DNA from: Mya arenaria
Lineage: Eukaryota; Mollusca; Bivalvia; Myida; Myidae
DNA length: 64,000 bases
Direction: 5' to 3'
Assembly: GCF_026914265.1 (NCBI RefSeq)
Contig: NC_069133.1
Span: 26,856,272-26,920,271 of the forward strand
The position numbers were made by a program, and so were the translations under genes. Positions 22,321 through 33,600 of this stretch are shown here, in pieces. Positions within the stretch are counted from its first letter, which is position 1, and each line of letters starts with the position of its first letter. The notes beneath the pieces are model-generated. The model saw only the letters and a list, made by a program, of their open reading frames with translations. It searched no databases and was not told the DNA's origin.

Positions 22321-23580
22321 AAATTATAGAATTTTAGGTATTCGGAAATTCACGTCATATTCAAATTTCGTAATGACGTTGTTTTGCTTAATTTAGATTT
22401 GCTTTCGGTTTTGTTACAATTCTTAATTGCGATACATGCATCTTTCTAGGGGTTAAAAGGGTCTTAAAGGTTAAAAGAAGACATTTGGATATGCATACAA
22501 ATAAATAAGTCTACATGACTTTAGCTGAAAAGCGATCAAAATCATCATTGTCAGTCATAAATGATCATTTTTTTTAGGAAATTACGAAAAAAAATCTACA
22601 CACTTACGGCTAAAATAATGTATGGTCGGGATGGAAAAAATAGGGTCGACCGATTTAGTCGAAACAAACAGTTTGTTTAACGCCTTCCGATGATACATAT
22701 ATAATAAGTATTTCAGTGTGTTTTCGACTAATAAATAATGTTTAAACTAAACCAAAGACGCCGACGATGACAACGGCAACGACGACATCAAGGCTAGAAC
22801 AATAGTTGTTGTTTTTTTCTTCGAAAATCAAAACTAAACACTGACGTTATACAACGAATTTTGGAGAAAAACAAAGACGGAAAACTTGTAGCTATTTTTT
22901 TTATGATGATACATTATTTCCTTTAACATCGGTGATTTATGGTGTTGTTGTTAAAATGCATTATTGTTTATCTACATAATAATTAAATCAATTATTTTGA
23001 TGTTTTGTATTTCATCAACACTAATACAGTCAAAACTGTATAACAAAATTTAATAATACCGTTGGAAATCAATACAACTTACAAAACAGACAGCATTATT
23101 TAAGATGTTGTCTGTTCTTTTGATTTTAATTGAATTTTAATTCAAGTCGAGCTTCTATTCTGATCCAACATTTAATAAATGTCCACCTAAATTGAACCTC
23201 TGCCTTCATGTTTGACACAATGGTATTATTTTTAGACATACTGTCTGTCCTAAGATACTTAGTCTGTCAGTTTTAATTTTGATTTTATTTACGTGCAGTC
23301 TTCTTTTTTTTGGCATGTTTTTCGCCAGCTTCAAATTAAAAGACAATTACTGTCTTTTATATAAAGATTGTTTTCTTGTGTTTGAACAAGTTTGTCAGTT
23401 TTAATGGATCTCGTGCTGAAACATGTAAAATACATGTTGCCTTTGAGCACTAAATAAAGATATTCTATTCAAAGTGAACGCCTTGTAGTGTGGACAATTC
23501 ACAAAAAGATTTGTTTTGACAGAAAGTTTGATTTGACAGAATGGTATAAAAATAACAAGGGACCTGATTCAAAACAATGG
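22320..23580. other. AT-rich interval without recognisable features
   Basis: No open frame with coding character, no splice-bounded exon and no strong repeat beyond short A/T runs is visible. Confidence 0.5.
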
Positions 23581-23586
23581 AGTTAA

Positions 23587-23711
23587 AAGCTGCACTCTGT
23601 ATTCTGCCTAAAAGCATTGATGCCATAATCAGCTGATTCTGAGATCTGATTTTGAGATTAAATGCTAATAATTAAATATATCGAATCGGTCAATCAGTGA
23701 GAGTGCAGCTT
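23587..23711. mobile_element. MITE with AAGCTGCACTCTCAC ends (TA-flanked), shortened copy
   Basis: It starts 'aagctgcactct' and ends 'gagagtgcagctt', followed by TA. Compared with the 300-350 bp copies at 46114 and 59942, the centre is missing. Confidence 0.65.
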
Positions 23712-23729
23712 TAATATCATTTTTTTTTT

Positions 23730-23953
23730 GGTAGCAATGTCCTGATTAGACCGCAGTTTTTAATATTAACGTTCGAAAATTGGTATTTTATTGCTGAAAG
23801 CACCTTTTTTCGGCAGTTTTGCAAACAATTAAGGTATGTTCTATTGCGAGATATCTTGTATGGCTGAATGAAAGGCATTGCTACCCAAATCAGTTGTTTC
23901 TAGAAAACTTTAAAAATAAAAGCCAAAACGGTCAATCTTTGAGAGTGCAGCTT
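23730..23953. mobile_element. MITE with AAGCTGCACTCTCAC ends, right-hand part only
   Basis: Interior phrases 'cgttcgaaaattgg' and 'ggcattgctaccca', then the terminal 'gagagtgcagctt' before TA, match the right part of the copy at 46114-46460. It directly follows the preceding shortened copy. Confidence 0.6.
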
Positions 23954-24666
23954 TAAGGAGATATATTATGACCTCTCTCATCCAGGGATTTATTTTATTA
24001 AAGTGATGCACAAAACAAGATGATGCTCTTTGACATATATGACAGTAATACTTAAAATGAATTGTTTTACATAGTTAAATCGAAACTGTAGCAGCCTCTA
24101 CCACGCAAGTACACGGCTGAATCCACATTATTCTGACCCAAAAATAAAACAACTCGGTCAAAATTCCAGTATGCGTACTTGACAACATACTATCACAGAC
24201 ATATGGACATTGACAGTGATAATGTAATAATACCGTTCAATGACAGAATTGACAGAAAATAAGACGTCTGTTAGACAATATGAAAGCTACATAATGGGGG
24301 GCATATTTGCTTGCTATTTCAGAGAACAAAATCTGCTGAGAAAAGTGTAACATTGTATTTAACAAAAAACTGTTTATTTTCAAGCACTCAGTAAAGCACC
24401 CCAGAACGCATAGACGCTCAAACCTACAGTGAATAGAGGGCAAGGTAAGCCCCTGGTATTTAACTTGTTTTCCTTTCATATCAAATGTCCCTATCTATTG
24501 TTTTCAGTCTTTCTGCAGAGCGCCACAAACAATAGAATTGAATGGATCGATAGTCGATCAAAACTTACAATAAAAATGATATTCGGAAGGACATATACTT
24601 AAAAGCAAGTATTAAATATAATAGCCAATATTTACTGAAAGGATCTTTTAAATTGTAAAATAAAAT

Positions 24667-27600
24667 ATGGCGTCGCGGATGCCGACGATGACGCCGAGGA
24701 CGGGAACCCAGGCGACCAACAGAAGCCGAACTCGCTCTAATTTACCAAACAACACCGAGGTTAAACCAAAGATTGGTAACCTTGGCAGTGTCTCCGACCG
24801 GACGTCGACATCGACTAGCACGGATATGACGCTATCAGTAAGAGGTGACGTCACAGCACGCAGTGACGATATTGAATTTCAACAACAGCAAAGACCGGAG
24901 CCGACAGACCTTCCATTCTTCAAACAGGACCCCTTCTCCGACGTCGTGCTGCAGGTATCGATCAAAATTGTTTTATGGGGGTGGAGGGGAGGGGGAGTGG
25001 GTGTGTGTGGGGGGGGAGGGGCGGGGGGTTACAACAGAGCCATGCATTTTATTGTCTAGTTATTAGTTATGTGTAGTTATTACCATTGCTCATTGAAGTA
25101 TAGATAGATAAACTAATACCATTGTTCTGTTGTAAAGAGTAGTGTTACTCCTTCTTCGCTGTATGAACTCGGATTATGTACTTACGAAAACTACGTTGAT
25201 ATAAATGGCTTTCCGGTTGTGAGAATTACTGACTTACAAATGTTCGAAAGATGAAGTTTAACAGCAAAATATATATAATGCAGACACCGTTGCATGGTGA
25301 CAGACAGACATAATGACTGGTTCACTCAGCCATGTTTCCATGACAAACGGACTGTCTCGTGCGACAGAAAGCGTGAGGAAAAGGGAAGAAAAACAAAACT
25401 AATTAAATTATTTTCCAAAACATATTAAACCGACATAAGTAATAAACATTTAATAATGTGACTTTACTTCCTTGAAATAAATAAATCGCATTTAACAATT
25501 AGACGTTGAGCGGTGGTATTTATAATTTTGTACTCTAAATTATTTTATCTTCAATTTCTTCACAACGAGGATGGACGGACAGATATACATTTTGTAATTA
25601 AGAAGAGCTCTGGTAAAACCGGCCGAAACAAATCCATTTAGCAGATTTAAACTGCCGAATTTCCAATTAGTCATTAATTGGTTTTATAAAGTGAGTTACT
25701 TATAAGCTCGTGTTTCAGCACATGTTAGTATAGAGGCATTTAGCGCTCAACACTAAAAAAAGGTTTAGAGGATAAGTAACCTAGGGTCGTAACCATTAGG
25801 GTTCCGCCCTTCCCCAAGAATCCATTTTCATTTTGTTTAAATTGTTTGCAAGGGCTGGTCCGAAATAATGCATTTTGGGCGAATTTTGTTACTTTTAAAT
25901 AAAAATTAAAACGTAAACTTGAACGATTTTAAAGTTTTTTTCTTGTATACGTGCTATAAAAGAAGAAATTTACATTTATGTCTTAGTAAAGCAGTTAACA
26001 TCGACTTATAAATCTCTTTTTGTCAACAAATTAAATGCGTCCATTGTTTATCCTTATTTTTGTTAGTGTACTATATATAACACGTATATAAGAAGAGTCA
26101 TTTTGAATGAAAACCTCAAAACTCACGGTCAATCTTTACTTGAAATAGTGTTTACTTAAGTTGTTGACTGTCTAAACTCTTCATCTGACATGCTTGATTC
26201 TGTCCATATTCGAAGTGTCTTTTAAGAGTCTGGAGTTCATTAAATATGAAATAAAATGTTTTTTTGAAATTATGTGATTAAAGATAAATTGAAGAAAGAA
26301 TGGAGAGAAAGTGGGGGGGGGGAGTCTTGGAGATGAAGGGGAGGGAAAGAAGAAAAGGGGTAAAGAGGGGAGATAAAGACGAGAGAATGGGGGAGAAATG
26401 GAGAAAGGGTGGAAAGGAGATGGAAAAGAAAGTGATGAGAGATAAAGAGGGAAAAAGGTAAGGTGAGAGAAGAGAAAAAGAGGAGATAGAAAGAGGGGAA
26501 ATAGAGTCTTGGAGATGAAGGGGAGGGAAAGAAGAAAGGGGGTAAAGAGGGGAGAAAAAGAGGAGAGAATGGGGGGAAGGGGGAGAGGTTGGAAAATAGA
26601 AGGGAAATAAAGAGATGAGAGAGAGAGAGAGGAGAGAAAAAGAGGGGGGAAAGGGGGAGAAAGAGGAGGGAAGAAAGAATGGGGAGCGGAGAGAAAGAGG
26701 GGAGAGATAAAGAGGGAAAAAAGAGAGTGTGAGAGAAGAGAAAATGAAGGGGAGAGAAAGAGGGGAAATAGAGAAGGAGGAAGGAAGAAATATGCAGAAA
26801 CGAGAAGGGGGAGAAACAGAGAAGATAAAGAAGTGGAGAGAAAAAGGGGAAAAGAAAAGGGGAGAGAGAACAGTTAGAGGGGGAGATAAATAGTAGATAA
26901 AGGAATGAGAAAATCAGGGTGAAAGAAGAGGGAAAGGGGAGAAAGAAGGGGAAAGAGAGAGGAGAAGGGAGAGAAAAGAGAAAGGAGAAGGGAAAGAAGA
27001 GGAGGGGGGGGGGAGGGGGGAAAGATTGGGGTAAAGAGGAGAAGAAAGGCGTAGAGGAGGGAAGAAAGATATTGTTTGAGGAATGGGAGAGATCCAGGCG
27101 AAAATGTGAAGTGACAGGGGAAGAAGGGTGAGGAAGGAGTTAAGATGCGGAAGTTGAGAGGTAGAAAGTACATAAGGTTTTGTGATTTAAGATGAAAAGA
27201 GGGGAGGGTGTGTAATGGAAAGATAAAGTGTGAGGAAGGGAGGCAAAGATCAATCAAAGAGTAATCAAGATATGATAGATCTCGAAACATGTGCGACCAC
27301 ATACACATGTCCGATGGTGGCTCCAAGAGCCAGTGGGAAAGACAGAAGAGAGGAGACAGATCTCGTACCATGCACGACCACACGTACGAGCGGTGGCTCT
27401 GAGAGCCAGGCTCGAGAACCAGCACCGCTAGTTCCCGTACAAATTCACCCAAGATTTTAAACCCTGGGATTTTATAACAATACAAACATTGCCGTATACT
27501 GTGCGACATTGAAGCACCACGCCGTCGTATACAGTATGCGGCAGACATATCACTGCATTTAAGTCGCGTAACGGTGCACCATTTGAAATACTTAAACACC

Positions 27601-30600
27601 GTATGAAAATGTTTGTATAGAAATGTTTTAAGTTTATATTAATTCGAAATTTGAAGCCAAAATTGTGAATGTTATTTCACGTCATATCTAGCAGGCTTAA
27701 GCACATAACTAGTTGTGTAAAACCATTCCTGTATACAATCCTACCATGCGAAAGGTTACCTGGCTCGCTGAGCCTGAATTTCGTGATGATCTAGCCTTGC
27801 AAGATTTCGGTGGCAACCCTGGAGAAGCACGGCTTCCTCGTTATCACAGATGAATCATGGTTACCTCATTATCGTAGGTGAATCATGGCTTCCTCGTTAT
27901 CGTAGGTGAATCATGGCTTCCTCGTTATCGTAGGTGAATCATGGCTTCCTCATTATCGTAGGTGAATCATGGCTTCCTCACGGCTTCTGCGCTATCGTAG
28001 GTGAATAATGGCTTTTTCGTTATAGTAGGTGAATCAAGGCTTCCTCGCTATCGCAGATGAATCATGGCTTCCTCAAAATCGATTGTGAAGCACGGCTTCC
28101 TCGATATTGCAGGTGATCATGGCTTCCTCGTTATCGCAGGTGAATCATGGCTACCTCATTATCGTAGGTGAATCATGGCTTCCTCGTAATCGTAGGCGAA
28201 TCACGGCTTCTGCGCTATCGTAGGTGAATCACGGCTTCCTCGTTATCGCAGGTGAATAATGGCTTTTTCGTTATAGTAGGTGAATCAAAGCTTCCTCGCT
28301 ATCGCAGATGAATCATGGCTTCCTCAAAATCGTTTGTGAATCATGGCTTACTCAAAATCGCTTGTGAATCATGGCTTCCTCAAAATCGCTTGTGAATCAC
28401 GACCACCATAATCGTTTGTAAATCATGGCTTCCTCGCGATCGTAGGTGAATCACGGCTTCTGCTTTATCGTAGGTGAATCACGGCTTCTGCTTTATCGTA
28501 GGTGAATCACGGCTTCCTCAGCTTTCTCGTTATTGTAGGTGAATCACGTCTGGAGAAGCACTTCTACCGCGCTATCTTAGGTGATTCACGGCTTCCGTGG
28601 TATCGTAGGTGAAACATGGCTCCCTCATTATCGTATCGCATTATCGAATCATGTCTTTTGCAGTATCTTAGGTGAATCACCGCTACCTTGTTACAATAGA
28701 TGAATCACGTTATATAAGGTGAATCACGGCTTCATCGTTATGTAAGGTGTATCGAGGCTTCTTCGTTACCGTTGGTGAATCACGGCTTACGCGTTATCGT
28801 AGGTGAAGAGCGACTTACGCGTTTTTATGGGTGAATATTTTTTGTTTTTTTGGGAATCTGGGCCCTTCTTCCGCGTGTTTTAGTGCACATACATGTATTA
28901 GGAAAACAATCGACGCCTTTTAATCGTTATTAAAGTGTGCCATAGATTTACTCAAATTGGGATGAACCTGGGTTCTTAAAATCACCAGAATGAACCAGTA
29001 AGCATTTTCTTAAATGTGCTGATCTATCTAAAAAAACTTGCGATCTGCACCCGGAATACAGTAACAATACCTTTGATTGACCATGTCACGGTATCAGATG
29101 AGAATTACACGACAGAGAACGGTAGAAAATCGTTGTTTTGAAGAATAAAATGCATTGAGTGAGTCGGTAAGCCTATGAAAACGTGCGTTGTTTTCACAAG
29201 ATATTTTAATACGGCCATGCTTTTCATCTTAAACAAGCCTCTTCGGAAATTAGCAATAATTTATTGCTCTTCATTCGGTGCACAAGGTCGTTTCTATTTT
29301 TTTTTCGTTTTTACACACAGAAAACAATTGTTATACTCACCGAATCGACAACGAACCAGGATACCTGGACGCACCGGACATTACTTCCCTTGTTATTACA
29401 AACGATACTAAATAAGGTTTCAAAAACAGAATGCATCGAGCCGGGATTCCCGGTGTTTGCAGGTAAGACCAACTACACAATAGAGACATGTTATTGAAGA
29501 AGGTCTTATGAAATATATACACAAATTTAAACAAGTCGTTATTTTGGGAGGGTTTGTAAGTTTTTAATCAAAAGTATTTACATCCACCGCATTTGTGTAA
29601 GACAGTGACATCGCTTGTTAAAATGAACTCAACGAGAATTTACCTGAAAGAAAAGTTGACATTTACTCGACTTTTACCACAAAACAAAAAATACGTAGTT
29701 ACCGGAAGTAACATTAGCGACATCGATTTTGGAGAACCACTATCGATTGTCGCCGACATAGCATTGTCAGCGACGATTTATCGATTGTACTCAATAATTG
29801 TTTCATCACTACCCCTTATAAAATAACGTTCAAAATAGTAGGCGAACTCATACACTTTTTTATTTCATTATCTAAGACTTATACTGACTCAAATGATTTC
29901 AAATAGCACTAGTCACTTGGTGATTTTCAACAACAACATAACGTCTTTAACCATGTTAAGACGGAAATTGACAATACGTCGGTTGGACATAATAACGTGT
30001 CACTTAGACATAATAGCATAAGATGTCACAACATAAGACAATTGTGGCGTATTATAGGAAACGAGTCCTTAACAAGTATTTTTCTTGTTTGGTCAGGATA
30101 TGTATCTTAAATGGTAGTTTCATGAGTCACGAACCATCTTCTGTCACAAGAAATGTTTTATACGCTTTATATGGATTGCATTAATAATTACCGCTACTTA
30201 TTACTTCATGATTATATCATTTCAGCTTCGTTACATTTGACAAACGTCCCATGTTTAATGTTTTTACAATGCATGTTTTTTGGACGTAAAATGATAATAT
30301 AATTATATGATTTGCACTATGGTACGACCGTTTTTTATACAAAGCGGCGATACACCAAATGAAGATAAACACACAATTAATATCATCATTAAAAACTAGT
30401 TGTTTGTTTCAGTATAATATCATAACATACCTTTTGTTTCTGATATTGTATCATAATATATCTAACCGAGTGAGCACTAAACGCGTGACCACTGGCACCG
30501 GATTTTCAAACTCAAACATTTTTTTTACAAAATCAAAAAAATATTATAATTGCTTACTAAAAATTATAATACCGAATATGTAAAAAAATATTGAATTTTT

Positions 30601-33600
30601 TTTTTTTTCAAATTTGCACTTTGTACTGTATAATAATTATACTAACGTTAGTAAACGTTAAAAAATGTTTGAGTTTGAAAATCCGGTGCCAGTGCGCGTG
30701 ACGTCTGGCACTCTTTCTCTGTTATGTTGAAAATGCCGCGCCTGAAATGTTGAAATTAAGTAATTGTAAGCTTTAGTTTTGGTCTTCTATACAATAAAGT
30801 CGGGAGTCCGGGCACTACAGTAACCAGCGCCGTACTAGCGGGCTTCTTCGAAACTATAAATTTGGCGATTGTATGAGGCGTTATGAAGTTTTGTTTCGAT
30901 TGCTCTTCTAAATGATTTATTGAAAATCTGTCCGGCAATGTCATTGGCGGAGGCATGTCCCTGTACACTAACTGCCACTAATTTAATAGTGAAAAAAGGT
31001 TTTACCCAAAATATGTATTTGAAATGTTAAAATGAGTATTATTGAATACATAGATCTACTATAATACGTTGAATAACATTTATAACTGCAAACTCAGCGT
31101 TCAATGGCCACAGATATGAGCTAAGGGGTATGTAAAAATATATTACAATACGCAATAGCCCGAATATCTATCAACATAATAGCGTATGCATATATTCACA
31201 TGAACCTATTATCCCCCAGGTTGGTGGTAAGAAGCTGTTCACTTGCCGGGCCCTGCTGGCCTATCACTCCCCCGTTATGGCCAAGATCCTGGGATCCAGC
31301 TCCAAGAACCGTGACCTCGACCTTCCCGAGAAGGAATTTGAGGACGTCGTAGAGCTGCTGGCATTTATTGACCCCAGAGTCGATTACATTATTACAGGTA
31401 CTTCTATATGACATTGTAATGTTTCACCCTAATACATTTACGTACCTAGGGGTACAGCTATTTGTATTGCATGTGAGCACTCCCGGTCGATTACTGAATC
31501 TCTTGTACTGGATTTTGACATTTTAATTATATGCACTCGGGTCGACTATTTAGCTTCTTGTACTGGCTTGTTGCACAGCATTTCGACAACTTAAGTATGT
31601 GTTCAGGTTTATATGATTTCAATTTAAGCACATTTAGTTTCGGGAACTGGTTTATGGCATTGCATTTTTGGGTCGATCACAAGACGACGTGTATAAGTTA
31701 GTGGCATTGCAGTTTAAGCCCGTTGGGTCGACTACTAAATGACGTATATTTTTTCGTGGCACTGCAGGTTTAGCCTCTTGGGTCGACTACTGAATGACGT
31801 GTATTTGTTAGCGGCATTGCAGTTTAAGCCCGTTGGATCGACTACATAATAACGTGTACAAGTTTGTGGCATTGCATTTTAAGCCCATTAGGTGGACTAC
31901 CTAAATGACGTGTATTAGTTTGTGGCATTGCAGTTTTAGCCCATTGGGTGTACGACTTAATTACGTGTACTAGTTTATGGCATTGCAGTTTCAGCCCATT
32001 GGGTGGACTACTTAATGACGTGTACAAGTTTGTGACATTGCAGTTTCAGCCCATTGGGTGGACTACTAAATGACGTGTACTTGTTTATGGCATTGCAGTT
32101 TTAGCCCATTGGGGCGACTACTAAATGACGTGTACTAGTTTGTGGCATTGCAGTTTTTAGCACCTCGGGTCGACCACTGAATGACGTGTACTAGTTTGTG
32201 GCATTGCAGTTTTTAGCACCTCGGGTCGACCACTGAATGACGTACACTAGTTTTTGGCATTGCAGTTTTTAGCCCCTCTGGTCGACAATAAATGGCACGT
32301 ACTAGTTCGAGGCCTTGTGCTTTACCCAATGAGACCGACTTTAAATTTCGGATACAGTGTTTTAATTCACTAACATCTTGAGTCTGAAATTGACAAGAGT
32401 TGAATTCCGTTTACGAACAGTCGCAAGTCGGAGTTAGACTGAGTTAGATCAGTCAAAATTGCAAATGTTAATTACAGCCGAAATCCGTTGGCTCGATATC
32501 GCTTGACTCGATTTCTTTGTTGGCTCGAACATGATTTTAAGAACCGATTTGTTGTTTTTCTATGTAAGCATTCCCGATTAGCTCGATATTCGCGAAGCTC
32601 GAAGTATTTTGGCCGGTCCCAAACCAACGGGTTTCAACTGTATATAATTATGTGTCCTTCCATTCGAGTATTGTTCTATAATTTAAAAAAAACCCACAAC
32701 AGTAATGTACTGTAAATATTTGTTCTCACATTTCGAAATTTCATACTCTGAATCTACGTTTCGAGTCAGTCTTGAGACTGTTCGTAAACATGTATGCCAT
32801 TGTAATTTTATTCCTGCGAATCGACTACTTGCATTTTAATCCCACAGAGTCGACTACTTAATTACGCGTACTGGTGTGGTGATTGAGTTTGATTCGGGCA
32901 AGGCCCATTCGGCGAACGAGCCAATCAGATTGTTAGTCAAGTTTTTGGACCATAGTACACAGACATAATGTAACCCTTGTTAGATATACATGTAACGTGC
33001 GCAAGTGTATAGCACTGTCACTTAACGTCCTTCCCGGAATATGATCAGTAGTTTTAGTGGTGCGGCGGGGAATCGAACATGCGACTCCTCTATTTACAGT
33101 TAAGTGTGTTACCACTAGACCATCGACCCGCCACTGGTCTGGTGTGTTGCACTGCATTTAAAGTACTTCGGATCAACAAAGTCATTACGGATACTGAATA
33201 ATGTTGCTTTTATTGACCCCTAGTAAATGTAAGGTTTAAATGACGTGTTTACATTCTAAACAGTAATGTTGAGGTGGTGATTCCATTACAAATCAAAACA
33301 CTGATAGTGCTGAACGGCTTGAGCGATGATTCCTTCTATAAGATATTCAAAATTATTAATATGAATGACAGAATGGCACCTACCACCACCGCCGCCACCA
33401 CCACCACCACCACCACCACCACCACACCCACCACCAACACCACCACAACCACCATAATCACTACCACATTGAAAATAAACATCTTAAGGTGTTTTTTTAA
33501 TGACATTATCAATACAAAGCGATTCAATAAGTTAGAAATGATCTATTGTAAAAGCATATCGGACAGAAACGGACAGCATAGCAAAGTAGTAGTTTTCAGA

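Noticed and set aside
26874-27599. 241-codon minus-strand open frame
   Set aside because: It lies over the polypurine tract; composition explains it (Leu, Ser, Phe, Pro only).
29593-29826. 77-codon plus-strand frame
   Set aside because: AT-rich, no homology recognised, no splice or promoter support.
30756-30968. 70-codon minus-strand frame (DMPPPMTLPDRFSINHLEEQ)
   Set aside because: Plausible composition but no domain I know and no clear splice sites; inside an intron of a plus-strand gene.
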